Below, in pieces: positions 29,651 to 38,059 of a DNA stretch of 64,000 nt. The first letter of the stretch is position 1; every line of letters begins with the position of its first letter. Made by a program: the position numbers and the translations under genes. Under the pieces are notes generated by a model. That model had not been told where the DNA came from and ran no database searches. It saw only the letters and a program-made list of their open reading frames with translations. The DNA comes from Arthrobacter alkaliphilus (GTDB lineage Bacteria; Actinomycetota; Actinomycetes; Actinomycetales; Micrococcaceae). The stretch covers positions 62,001 to 126,000 of the forward strand of contig NZ_JAKEEC010000005.1 of assembly GCF_021483235.1 (NCBI RefSeq). Direction: 5' to 3'.

Positions 29651-31081
29651 ATGATGCCTTTTCTGGATAAACTTCAGCTCTGGGCCGACGAACGCCCCGA
29701 CGACACCGCCGTCGTCGTTGGTGGTAAGCGGCTCAATTGGGCTGACCTTCGGGATGCCGCAGCCTTGCGCCTCGCTGAGACTGCCTCGACGACGATACTG
29801 GCCGAACCCAATTCCCTGGACTTCGTAGTGGCTTACACGGCCGCGGTGGCCGGCGAGCGTTGCTGTGCCGTGCTCGACCCGTTGTGGCCGCAGGCCATGA
29901 TCGACGAGGTCACCCAGAGGATCGGACAATCCGGGCAGAGCGCCGTCCGGACACCAGCCGAAGGCCGGGTGCCGGGCGCGGGTGACGAGCTGACCGACGG
30001 CCATCCGGACAGCACGTTCCTGATCGGCCTGACCTCCGGAACCACGTCCGTACCCAAGGCCTTCACCCGGTCACGGCGATCGTGGCAGGTCTCGTTTGAC
30101 GCCTCTATCGAATTCTTCGGGCTCACGACCGAGGACACGACGCTCGCACCGGGGCCGCTGGCCGCGAGCTTGAACCTCTACGCCTTGTCCGAATGCCTGT
30201 ATGCCGGGGCGGCCTTCCACACCCTGGAGACCTTCGACGTCGGCGATGCCCACGCGGCGATCGCTTACGACGGCGTCACCCGCCTCGTCCTCGTACCCAC
30301 CATGCTCCGCCTCTTGAGCGAGCGCGGACTGGCCGGGGGCGTGGACGCATCGGGCGTGCGGAGCATCATCTGCGCAGGATCGAAGCTCGACGCCCGCACC
30401 CTCGAGGCAGCCAGACGATGGGCGCCCAACGCCGCAATTTTCGAGTATTACGGCGCCTCGGAGCTCAGCTTCGTTTCCGGAACGCGCCTCGGCGCCGGGG
30501 AACCGCTCGACGCCGGCGGCACGGGAATCGGGCGGCCGTTTCCCGGCGTCGAACTCAAGATCCTGGACGACGACGGCGCGGAGCGGCCCGACGGGGCCGA
30601 TGGGAACATCTGCGTCCGATCAGGCATGGTCAGCAACGGGTATCTTTGGGGCGACGACGGCCAGGCGCTGCGGTGCTTCGATGGTTGGTACACGGTGGGG
30701 GACCAGGGCTATGTGGACTCCGGTGTCCTGCATATCCTCGGCCGACGGTCAGACATGATCATTACCTCCGGGCGGAACGTCTATCCCCACGAGGTGGAAC
30801 TTGCGCTGGCATCGGTTCCCGGGGTCTCTGCGGCCGTCGCGGCCGGCATGCCGGACGAAGTACGCGGCCAGAAAGTCATCGCGGGAATCGTGCCCGCTTA
30901 CGGTTCGGTGACGGCAACCCAAGTAAAGACGGGCCTGGATGGTCTGCTGGCCCGGGACAAGCGGCCCTTGCGGTATTTCATGCTGTCCGAACTGCCCGTG
31001 TCGGACCGCGGGAAGGTGAGCCGCCAGATGTTGCTGGACTGGATCGGGAACAACGATCCGCGGGCGAGGCCCCTTGCCTAG
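29651..31081 (+). CDS. AMP-dependent acyl-CoA synthetase (YhfT-like)
   Basis: 476 residues, short for the ANL superfamily. Motifs: the P-loop LTSGTTSVPKAF (near residue 125), YGASELS near 272, GWYTVGDQGYVD near 345, and the hinge GRRSDMIITSGRNVYPHE near 364; the late catalytic lysine can be assigned to DRGKVSRQ. It would adenylate a carboxylic acid and load it on CoA. The next gene is thiolase-like and overlaps by 8 bp, and the pair faces bioY. Bacillus subtilis has a similar ligase-thiolase-bioY set (yhfT, yhfS, yhfU) reported as biotin-regulated, so a role in biotin precursor handling is a reasonable inference. The substrate is unknown. Confidence 0.85.
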   Translation: MMPFLDKLQLWADERPDDTAVVVGGKRLNWADLRDAAALRLAETASTTILAEPNSLDFVVAYTAAVAGERCCAVLDPLWPQAMIDEVTQRIGQSGQSAVRTPAEGRVPGAGDELTDGHPDSTFLIGLTSGTTSVPKAFTRSRRSWQVSFDASIEFFGLTTEDTTLAPGPLAASLNLYALSECLYAGAAFHTLETFDVGDAHAAIAYDGVTRLVLVPTMLRLLSERGLAGGVDASGVRSIICAGSKLDARTLEAARRWAPNAAIFEYYGASELSFVSGTRLGAGEPLDAGGTGIGRPFPGVELKILDDDGAERPDGADGNICVRSGMVSNGYLWGDDGQALRCFDGWYTVGDQGYVDSGVLHILGRRSDMIITSGRNVYPHEVELALASVPGVSAAVAAGMPDEVRGQKVIAGIVPAYGSVTATQVKTGLDGLLARDKRPLRYFMLSELPVSDRGKVSRQMLLDWIGNNDPRARPLA

Positions 31082-32291
31082 CTTCGAGCCGGCCACGGGG
31101 CCGGACCCTTCCCGCCAGCCGGTGATCATCGCCGCCCTGCGCACGCCGGTTTGCCGGGCCAATGGTCAACTGAAGCCCCTTCGCGCCGAGGAACTCCTGT
31201 CTCCCGTGCTGCGCTCGCTCCTGGACACCTCCGGTGTTGACGGCTCGGACGTCGAGGACGTCGTCATCGGTAATGCGGTAGGAGGGGGCGGAAACCTAGC
31301 CCGGTATGCCGCATTGCACGCCGGGCTGCCGGTCGGGATTCCCGGACTGACAGTTGACCGGCAGTGCGGGTCCGGACTCGACGCCATCGCCCTGGCCTCG
31401 CGGCTCGTGGCTTCGGGCGGCAACGGCGTGTTCCTGGCCGGGGGAGTGGAAAGCATCAGTACCGCTCCGCTGCGGGCCAGGCGGAATCCCGATGCCGACG
31501 GCGGGCTGGACTTCTACTCCCGGGCCGCCTTTGTGCCGCCCGCGTTCGGGGACCCGGACATGGGGGTGGCCGCGGAGAACGTGGCGCTTGAGTACGGCAT
31601 CAGCCGCGAACGGCAGGATGATTTCGCCTTGCGGAGCCACCAGCGGGCGGTCGCGGCCAGGGCGGCGGGCGCATTCGGTACGGAAACTGTGGCGCTGCAG
31701 GCAGGGGACGCCCTGGTGCAAACGGATGACGGACCCCGGGCATCCCTCAACGCCGGGCTCATGGGCCGCTTTCCGCCGGCGTTCGTGCCGGGCGGTTCCG
31801 TGACGGCCGGGAACTCGTGCTTCGACGCTGACGCGGCCTCCGCCGTCGTGATCACCTCACTCGAGCGCGCACGGCACCTTGGTGCTGCCGACGGTTTGCT
31901 CGTCCTGGGCTGTGACACGGCGGGCGTGGAGCCGGAATTGCTGGGCATCGGAGCCGCGGTGGCGGCCAAGCGGTTGCTGGCGAAGCTTGACGTTAAAGCT
32001 GGGGAACTTGACCTCGTGGAATTCAACGAGGCCTTCGCGTCGCAGACGCTCGCTTGCCTTGACGCGTTGGGCGTGGAGCCGGAACGGGCGAACCTCGACG
32101 GCGGTGCGCTGGCCATGGGGCATGCTTACGGAGCGTCGGGCGCTGTGCTGGTAACGCGGCTACTGGCCCAGTCCCGCAGGATAGCCGAAGCGCAGCCCGT
32201 CCGGGAGAGCTTGGCGCTGGCAATGATCAGCATCGCGGGCGGTATGGGCACGGCAGTCATGTTCCGGTACGCGCAGTTGCAGGAGGCTTGA
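31074..32291 (+). CDS. Thiolase-family protein (YhfS-like), second catalytic Cys replaced by Ser
   Basis: 405 residues from a TTG at 31074 that overlaps the ligase; a GTG at 31122 is the alternative start. The nucleophile is present (DRQCGSGLDAI, Cys98), as are FNEAFASQ and the histidine motif AMGHAYGASG (His350). The C-terminal motif, usually CxGGGxG with the catalytic base Cys, reads ISIAGGMG, with AGC at 32229-32231 coding Ser386. The enzyme may therefore not be a normal biosynthetic or degradative thiolase. Its coupling to the ligase suggests both act on one acyl-CoA. It converges on ecfT with a four-base gap. Confidence 0.85.
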   Translation: MPSFEPATGPDPSRQPVIIAALRTPVCRANGQLKPLRAEELLSPVLRSLLDTSGVDGSDVEDVVIGNAVGGGGNLARYAALHAGLPVGIPGLTVDRQCGSGLDAIALASRLVASGGNGVFLAGGVESISTAPLRARRNPDADGGLDFYSRAAFVPPAFGDPDMGVAAENVALEYGISRERQDDFALRSHQRAVAARAAGAFGTETVALQAGDALVQTDDGPRASLNAGLMGRFPPAFVPGGSVTAGNSCFDADAASAVVITSLERARHLGAADGLLVLGCDTAGVEPELLGIGAAVAAKRLLAKLDVKAGELDLVEFNEAFASQTLACLDALGVEPERANLDGGALAMGHAYGASGAVLVTRLLAQSRRIAEAQPVRESLALAMISIAGGMGTAVMFRYAQLQEA

Positions 32292-32295
32292 CCCG

Positions 32296-32919
32296 CTAGT
32301 CGGCGGGCTCGCCAAGGCCGCGGGCGGCCAGGGCGTCGCCGGTTTGCCGCGCGTAGGCGACCGTGGTGATGAAGACGGGCAATACGAGGGCGCGGGGATT
32401 GCGTTCAAGGCCCCGGGCGCGGGCTGAGTCGCGGACATCGGAGAACGCGCCGGCAATGAACGGAAGGCTGCGCAGCATGATGGCGATAGTCAGCGCGAAG
32501 CGCTCGGGGTCCGCCCCGAGCCGCTTGAAAGGTCTGGACAGGGCAACCACTCCGTCCAGCAACGCCTGGACCGGAGTCGTGACCGTGAGCACCGCCGCGG
32601 CTACGACGCAAACGAGCACATTGAGCACGATCCGCGCGGCTGTGGGGCCGCCCAGTTGCCACCATTGGACGGCGCCGATGGCAGCAAGGATCGGCGTCAC
32701 GAGCCATACTGAACGCGCGAGCCGTTCGACCCCTGCACCGGTCAGAAGGAAGAGTCCGCACATCACTGCGAGGACGGCGGCGGAGACCATCCAGTCGACA
32801 ACGAGGAACGAAGCAAGGCCGCAGGCGGCAACCAGCAGGAACTTGAGCCATAGCGGAGTGCGGTGCACGATCGAGTCGCCCGGCACATAGTTGGGGATCA
32901 GGACCCCGTGTCTCCTCAT
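32296..32919 (-). CDS. bioN: ECF transporter transmembrane subunit EcfT (BioN-like)
   Basis: 207 residues with four to five membrane helices. The two coupling-helix Ala-Arg-Gly motifs are visible: RDSARARGLER and ALAARGLGE. EcfT couples the ATPases to the substrate-binding S component. Here the S component is BioY, two genes upstream, so this is a dedicated biotin transporter. Seven bases separate it from the ATPase gene. Confidence 0.92.
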   Translation of the reverse strand: MRRHGVLIPNYVPGDSIVHRTPLWLKFLLVAACGLASFLVVDWMVSAAVLAVMCGLFLLTGAGVERLARSVWLVTPILAAIGAVQWWQLGGPTAARIVLNVLVCVVAAAVLTVTTPVQALLDGVVALSRPFKRLGADPERFALTIAIMLRSLPFIAGAFSDVRDSARARGLERNPRALVLPVFITTVAYARQTGDALAARGLGEPAD

Positions 32920-32926
32920 TTCGCCT

Positions 32927-33649
32927 TCACCTTGCGCCTTGGGCGGGCTCTGCGGCGCAAAGCGCCCGGTAGTGTTCGACGGCGTCGGCTGGTCCGCCGT
33001 CGAACACTATCCGCCCGTCATCCACCACCAGGGCGCGATCCGCTTCGAGGGCAAGGCCGAGATCGTGGGTGGACATGATGATCTGTTGCTCCAGGCCCGC
33101 AAGGGTCCGCCTGAGCAGTTCCCGGTTGCGAAGGTCCAGGAGCGTTGACGGCTCGTCCAGGACGAGTACGGCGGGGTTGACCGCCAGGACTGCGGCGAGG
33201 GCGAGCAGTTGCCGTTCGCCGCCGGAGAGTTCGTAAATGCTCTGGTCGGCGAGGTCGAGGAGGCCGAACCGTTCCAGGACGGCTTCCGCCCGGGCCCTGC
33301 GTTCTGTGGAATTCTTGATGGAACGGCGCAGCGACAGTTCGACGTCTTCCCGCCCGGTGGGCATGACCAGTTGCGACAAGGGGTCGGTGAACACGAATCC
33401 CACCTTGCTGCGGACACGGCGCACATCCCGCGTACTGTCGGCGCCGTTGACGCTGACAGTTCCTTCGCTGGGAGCCACCAAGCCGTTGAGCAAGCGCAGC
33501 AGGGTGGACTTTCCCGAGCCGTTGGCCCCGATGACCGCGATGCGTTGTTCCGTGAGTTCCAAGGAGACGTCTTGCAGCAAGGTCTTGGGCGCGGGGGCGC
33601 CGTCGACGGCCACGCGCACGGAGACTTCGCTGAGAATGATGGTGTTCAT
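32927..33649 (-). CDS. bioM: ECF transporter ATPase (BioM-like)
   Basis: 240 residues from the ATG at 33649; the frame is open far upstream, but that part lies inside bioY and is not homologous. Walker A is IGANGSGKSTLLR (about residues 37-49), the signature is YELSGGERQLLALAA, Walker B is AVLVLDEPSTLLD and the switch is STHDLGLAL. FTDPLSQLV is the Q-loop region typical of ECF ATPases. It is the only ATPase gene in the set, as in BioMNY systems. Seventeen bases separate it from bioY. Confidence 0.93.
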   Translation of the reverse strand: MNTIILSEVSVRVAVDGAPAPKTLLQDVSLELTEQRIAVIGANGSGKSTLLRLLNGLVAPSEGTVSVNGADSTRDVRRVRSKVGFVFTDPLSQLVMPTGREDVELSLRRSIKNSTERRARAEAVLERFGLLDLADQSIYELSGGERQLLALAAVLAVNPAVLVLDEPSTLLDLRNRELLRRTLAGLEQQIIMSTHDLGLALEADRALVVDDGRIVFDGGPADAVEHYRALCAAEPAQGAR

Positions 33650-33666
33650 GTACTGCTTGTTCCGCC

Positions 33667-34281
33667 CTACTTGACGCGGCGGACCAGGATGTCCGGGAAG
33701 GCCTTGTGGAGCGAGACGGCGATGATCGCCGCGAGGACGTTCTTGATGGTGTCCCCGGGGTAGTAGGGCAGGTCGGCCAGGAAGGCCTTGGTGAAGTCGA
33801 ACTTGGCGTTGACCATGAAGCCAAGCACTCCGAGGCCGTGGATGATGACGATGGTACTGGCCATCGCTGCGGCAAACAGGAAAAGGGCGCGGTACTTGAC
33901 GGTCCTGCGGATCACGATCGCGGCCAACCAGCCGCTGGCGGCCGCCGCCAAGGGGAAGGCGATGATGTAGCCGGCCGACGGCGTTGCCAGGATACCGAGT
34001 CCGCTCCGGCCACCGCTGAAGATCGGCAGTCCCGCGAAGCCGAGAAGGGTGTAGAGCCCGACGGCGGCAAAGGCCCGGCCGCCGCCGAGCACGAGGCCGG
34101 TGAGGATGACGGCGAGGGTCTGCAGCGTGATCGGCACGCCGAGGGCGCCGACCGGGATCCCCGGAATCTGCGTTGAGGCTGCCACGAGGGCCGCGAATAC
34201 CGCGATGAGGCCAATGTCCGTTGACGTCCAGCGTGCCCGGTTCGGGGTTTGTCGCGATGATGCGGTTTCGGTGCTGCTCAT
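33667..34281 (-). CDS. bioY: Biotin transporter substrate-binding subunit BioY
   Basis: 204 residues from the ATG at 34281. BioY binds biotin in the membrane as the S component of an ECF transporter. Six helices are predicted, and the family block IPGIPVGALGVPITLQTLAVILTGLVLGG is easily recognised (in the first 75 residues). It is first in bioY-bioM-bioN and opposite the ligase and thiolase genes. No full biotin synthesis genes lie in the window, which fits a salvage role. Confidence 0.94.
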   Translation of the reverse strand: MSSTETASSRQTPNRARWTSTDIGLIAVFAALVAASTQIPGIPVGALGVPITLQTLAVILTGLVLGGGRAFAAVGLYTLLGFAGLPIFSGGRSGLGILATPSAGYIIAFPLAAAASGWLAAIVIRRTVKYRALFLFAAAMASTIVIIHGLGVLGFMVNAKFDFTKAFLADLPYYPGDTIKNVLAAIIAVSLHKAFPDILVRRVK

Positions 34282-34366
34282 GGTGTGTCCTGTCTGGTCC
34301 GGGGGGCAGAGGGAATCCCCTGGAACCGACACTACAGAGCGGCCTGGCACAGCATTTTGTAGGGTG

Positions 34367-34381
34367 TCCACGAGCCGTGGA
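34367..34381. promoter_or_regulatory. Small palindrome upstream of bioY
   Basis: TCCACGAGCCGTGGA is a 6-3-6 palindrome 86 bases before the bioY start, in the gap where the bioY promoter must lie. It could be an operator for a biotin regulator, but it does not match the BirA or BioQ sites I know, and palindromes of this size occur by chance. Confidence 0.25.
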
Positions 34382-34430
34382 ACAAGGCCTTGGGCCCAAG
34401 GTACAAAGAGTAGCCCCCTTGCAGCCTTGG

Positions 34431-35240
34431 CTATTCCTCGACGTCCTCTGCCGGCGGGGTGAAGCCTGCGCGGTCTACCTGGCGGTGGTAATGCATGCCG
34501 ACCAGGCCGCCGAGTGCCGCGGCGGCGAGGGTCACCACTGCCACCACGACGGCGGCGATGATCCCGGTGGTGCTTAGCTGCCCCTCATTGACCGGAATCC
34601 TTGGGAAGCTGTTCACGTTGGCGAGGATGTTGAACCGCGGTCCGGCGAGCAAGCCCAACAAAGCCACCAGCACGGAGACGATAACCGCCCAAAACCAGAC
34701 CATGAGCCCTTGCCTGACGCCGTTGAACCGGGCCATGCGTCCGGCAACGTATCCGCCGCAATAGTAGGAAAGGAACAGGATGACGAGGAGCGCGATGATC
34801 CCCGCGATGCCGACGGTCTGCGATGACGCAAGGTTCACTGCATCACTGACGTTCGCATTATTGGCGAGTCCGACAGCGATCCCCGCCGCGGCAAGGAGGG
34901 CGACCAGCAGCACGGCCATCCCAGTGGCGGTGAGCCAGCCGAAGAAGGCCGAGCCGATCTTGATTCCGCCGAATTGTTCCTTCTCACGGGCGATGACCGT
35001 CTCGCGGGTGGCGGCGCTTGGGTCTGATGCGGCCGGAACCACGGGGTAGGTGCTCGTCTCGTCGACGTAGCGGTTGTCTGCGTAGCCACGGTCGGATACA
35101 GGTGCATTGTCTGTGTATCCACGGTCGGATACAGGTGCATTGTCCGCCCTTTCCCGTCGTGGTTCGGCGGTGTAAGGGGCTTCGTCCTGGCCGACGTCGG
35201 TCCTGACGTGTTTGCCATCGGATCCTGTAGTGCTGCTCAT
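34431..35240 (-). CDS. Hypothetical four-helix membrane protein with N-terminal 11-residue repeat
   Basis: 269 residues; the ATG at 35240 has AAGGAGG six bases upstream. The first 90 residues are polar and probably disordered and cytosolic. They hold a perfect repeat DNAPVSDRGY twice, followed by a degenerate third copy, DNRYVDETSTY. Then come four hydrophobic helices (about 105-130, 140-165, 180-205, 222-250) and a short charged tail. No enzyme motif is visible. The repeat is also exact at DNA level: 26 identical bases at 35086-35111 and 35119-35144, period 33 bp. Function unknown; a membrane stress or envelope protein is only a guess. Confidence 0.75.
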   Translation of the reverse strand: MSSTTGSDGKHVRTDVGQDEAPYTAEPRRERADNAPVSDRGYTDNAPVSDRGYADNRYVDETSTYPVVPAASDPSAATRETVIAREKEQFGGIKIGSAFFGWLTATGMAVLLVALLAAAGIAVGLANNANVSDAVNLASSQTVGIAGIIALLVILFLSYYCGGYVAGRMARFNGVRQGLMVWFWAVIVSVLVALLGLLAGPRFNILANVNSFPRIPVNEGQLSTTGIIAAVVVAVVTLAAAALGGLVGMHYHRQVDRAGFTPPAEDVEE

Positions 35241-35464
35241 CGAGAGCCTCCTTCGCGATCGTCCTACCTTCACCTAACCATGCGCCGAAAGTAGTAGCAA
35301 GGGTACTTACTATTTCTGGGCCGTCCTCTCCCGGGGTTGGCGCTGGCCAGTGTTCCATTCCGTGGGCGGTAGAATCGTCAAGGCCGTTTACTCGGCCCCT
35401 CCACTTCAGCCGCGCCTTGACTCCGGGTGCTGCGGGTGTTCCCCATTGAAAGGCATCCCCCGAA

Positions 35465-37063
35465 TTGATTACCGTCCAGGAACTCGAACTGCGCGCCGGC
35501 GCCCGCCTGCTCATGGACCAGGTGAGCTTCCGCGTGGACAAGGGGGACAAAATCGGCCTGGTGGGCCGGAACGGTGCCGGGAAAACCACCCTCACCCGCG
35601 TCCTCGCCGGTGAGGGACTGCCGGCTGCGGGCAAGGTTACCCGCAGTGGTGAGATCGGTTACCTGCCCCAGGATCCGCGGACCCCGGACATGGAACAGTT
35701 GGCACGCGACCGGATTCTTTCCGCCCGCGGCCTCGACGTCGTGGTGGGCAAACTCCGGCAGGCACAATCCGACATGTCCAGCGAAGACGCCACCGTCCAG
35801 CGGAAGGCCATGAACCGCTACGACCGTTTGGAAGCGGAGTTCCTCGCAGGCGGCGGCTATGCGGCCGAGGCGGAAGCCGCGGCTATTTCCTCCAACCTGG
35901 CACTTCCCGAGCGTCTCCTGAACCAGCCGCTCAAAACCCTCTCCGGTGGCCAGCGCCGCCGTGTGGAACTGGCCAGGATCCTTTACTCGGACGCTGAAAC
36001 CCTCCTCCTGGACGAACCCACCAACCACCTCGACGCGGACTCCATCGCGTGGCTCCGCGACTTCCTCAAGGGCCACCAGGGCGGGCTGATTGTGATCAGC
36101 CACGATGTGGAGCTCCTCGAAGCCACGGTGAACAAGGTCTACCACCTGGACGCCAACCGGGCGCAGATCGACTTCTACAACATGGGTTGGAAGCGCTACC
36201 TGCAACAGCGTGAAACCGACGAGCGCGCCCGTAAGCGCGAACGCGCCAATGCCGAGAAGAAGGCCCAGGTCCTCATGGATCAGGCCAACAAGATGCGTGC
36301 CAAGGCGACCAAGGCCGTAGCGGCGCAGAACATGGCCAAGCGTGCCGAACGGCTCCTGGGCGGCCTCGAGGCAGTCCGTGAGAATGACCGCGTGGCAGCG
36401 TTGCGCTTCCCGGACCCTGCTCCGTGCGGCAAGACGCCGCTCACCGCCGAGGGCTTGAGCAAATCGTACGGCTCACTGGAAATTTTCACCGACGTGGGCC
36501 TGGCAATCGATCGTGGTTCCAAGGTGGTCATCCTGGGACTCAACGGTGCCGGCAAGACCACCCTCCTGCGGATGCTCGCCGGGGTGGATAAGCCGGACAC
36601 CGGCGGCATCGTCGCGGGGCACGGGCTCAAAGTGGGCTACTACGCGCAGGAACACGAGACCCTGGACCACGACCGTACCGTGCTGGAGAACATGCGTTCA
36701 TCCGCTCCGGACATGAAGGACGCGGAGGTCCGGGGGATCCTCGGTTCCTTCCTGTTCTCGGGTGACGACGTCGACAAGCCGGCAGGTGTGCTTTCCGGTG
36801 GTGAGAAGACGCGACTTGCCCTCGCGACGATCGTGGCCTCGAGCGCCAACGTGCTGCTCCTGGACGAACCCACCAACAACCTCGACCCCGCCAGCCGCGC
36901 AGAGATCCTGGGCGCGTTGCGAAACTATTCCGGCGCCGTCGTGCTCGTCAGCCACGATGAAGGCGCCGTTCAGGCACTGAACCCGGAACGGGTTGTCCTG
37001 CTTCCGGACGGCGTCGAAGACCACTGGAACGAAGACTACCTGGACCTCATCACCCTCGCTTAA
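35465..37063 (+). CDS. ABC-F family ATPase (translation factor type)
   Basis: 532 residues with two ABC domains and no membrane segment. First domain: Walker A LVGRNGAGKTTLT, signature TLSGGQRRRVELA, Walker B LLLDEPTNHLD. Second: LGLNGAGKTTLLR, LSGGEKTRLALA, LLLDEPTNNLD. A charged linker at about 238-300 contacts the ribosome in this family. Members relieve stalled translation or protect ribosomes from antibiotics; the short C-terminus favours a housekeeping role. The TTG at 35465, with GAAAGG upstream, is chosen because MITVQELELRAG is the normal first strand and the next Met falls too late. Confidence 0.93.
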   Translation: MITVQELELRAGARLLMDQVSFRVDKGDKIGLVGRNGAGKTTLTRVLAGEGLPAAGKVTRSGEIGYLPQDPRTPDMEQLARDRILSARGLDVVVGKLRQAQSDMSSEDATVQRKAMNRYDRLEAEFLAGGGYAAEAEAAAISSNLALPERLLNQPLKTLSGGQRRRVELARILYSDAETLLLDEPTNHLDADSIAWLRDFLKGHQGGLIVISHDVELLEATVNKVYHLDANRAQIDFYNMGWKRYLQQRETDERARKRERANAEKKAQVLMDQANKMRAKATKAVAAQNMAKRAERLLGGLEAVRENDRVAALRFPDPAPCGKTPLTAEGLSKSYGSLEIFTDVGLAIDRGSKVVILGLNGAGKTTLLRMLAGVDKPDTGGIVAGHGLKVGYYAQEHETLDHDRTVLENMRSSAPDMKDAEVRGILGSFLFSGDDVDKPAGVLSGGEKTRLALATIVASSANVLLLDEPTNNLDPASRAEILGALRNYSGAVVLVSHDEGAVQALNPERVVLLPDGVEDHWNEDYLDLITLA

Positions 37064-37072
37064 GGCTGAGCC

Positions 37073-37516
37073 TCAGGGCATCTCCCACGGTACGGAGGCA
37101 AGCGGGCGGCCCAGTTCGATGTAGCTTTTCAGATTGGACAGGACCGCCGACCATCCGCGGCCCGCTATCGCCAATTGCTCGTCGTCGGCGATGTTGCGGT
37201 GGTGGACGGTAAGCCTGGCGATGCCATCGTGTGACTCAATGGTGAACGTGACCACGTCCGGCTTTACGACCGCGGGAACTGAAGGATCCTCCCACGTGTT
37301 CACCAGGCGCGCCGGGGGTGTCGCTTCGAGGATGGTTCCCACCACGTCCGCGGTTCCGGAGCCGTCCGTGCGCTGGTGTTCCCACCGTGAACCGGGCTTC
37401 CAATCCGAGACATTGGCGTGGCCCCAGTATTCAGCACTTTGGACTGCGTCCGTCAGTGCCGTCCAAATCTGGTCCGCTGTTCCTTCGATGTACGTGACGT
37501 AGGTGTATTCAGCCAT
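37073..37516 (-). CDS. SRPBCC (AHSA1-type) domain protein
   Basis: 147 residues. The START/SRPBCC fold is indicated by VTYIEGTADQIWTALTDA at the start, the central WEHQRTDGSGTADVVGTILE and LTVHHRNI, and the C-terminal long helix GRGWSAVLSNLKSYIELG. Such proteins bind hydrophobic ligands or act with stress chaperones; none of this can be specified here. The gene converges on the ABC-F gene with nine bases between the stops. Confidence 0.82.
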   Translation of the reverse strand: MAEYTYVTYIEGTADQIWTALTDAVQSAEYWGHANVSDWKPGSRWEHQRTDGSGTADVVGTILEATPPARLVNTWEDPSVPAVVKPDVVTFTIESHDGIARLTVHHRNIADDEQLAIAGRGWSAVLSNLKSYIELGRPLASVPWEMP

Positions 37517-37590
37517 GACCACCAGCCTAGCCCCAGGCCATGATGGATCAATGGTCCCTGTCGGACCAATAGCCCCGCCGGACTGCGGGT

Positions 37591-38058
37591 TCAGCGGACT
37601 TTGAGGGGCTGGGCGGCCGTGATCCGTTGGAGTTCGCTGTAGCTGATGGAGAACATCGAGTTATGGTCGCCCGCGCCCGCCCAGAGCACAGGATGATCCT
37701 GGAGCGATATGTCGAGGATCGTCCGTATGGGCCGCGGGTGTCCAAGTGGAGCGACGCCGCCCACTGCCTGGCCGGTGTGCTCCAAGACAAAGTCCGGGCT
37801 GGCCCGGCGGATCTTGGCTGTTCCGAGGGAATCGGCTACCAAGGCGGTGTCCACCTCGGCGGCCCCGCTTGCGAGGATCAACAGGGGAGTGCCGTCAAGT
37901 TCGAAGACCAGGCTGTTCGCGATGGCCGCAATGTCGCAACCCAGCAAGGAAGCTGCTGCTGCGGCGGTAGGCACACGGTCATCGAAGGTGCGCACTGTGT
38001 CTTGGGCGCCGGCCGCGGTCAGGGCCGACTTCACATTCAGCACGGGGGCCGGGAGCAT
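37591..38058 (-). CDS. YbaK/ProX-type aminoacyl-tRNA deacylase
   Basis: 155 residues from the ATG at 38058, which follows the SURF1 stop by one base. The YbaK fold is shown by AAIANSLVFELDGTPLLILASG (a KS to NS change at the usual lysine) and the GVAPLGHPRPI block with its glycine-rich GGVAPLGH motif. The family hydrolyses misacylated tRNA such as Cys-tRNA(Pro) or Ala-tRNA(Pro). The catalytic Lys position reads Asn in this copy, so activity needs checking. Confidence 0.8.
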   Translation of the reverse strand: MLPAPVLNVKSALTAAGAQDTVRTFDDRVPTAAAAASLLGCDIAAIANSLVFELDGTPLLILASGAAEVDTALVADSLGTAKIRRASPDFVLEHTGQAVGGVAPLGHPRPIRTILDISLQDHPVLWAGAGDHNSMFSISYSELQRITAAQPLKVR

Positions 38059-38059
38059 G

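Noticed and set aside
32296..34281. Cobalt transporter instead of biotin transporter
   Set aside because: CbiQ and EcfT look alike, but the S component is clearly BioY and no CbiM or CbiN is present.
33650..34399. N-terminal extension of the biotin ATPase through bioY
   Set aside because: The open frame runs antiphase to bioY and shows no domain; homology begins at the ATG at 33649.
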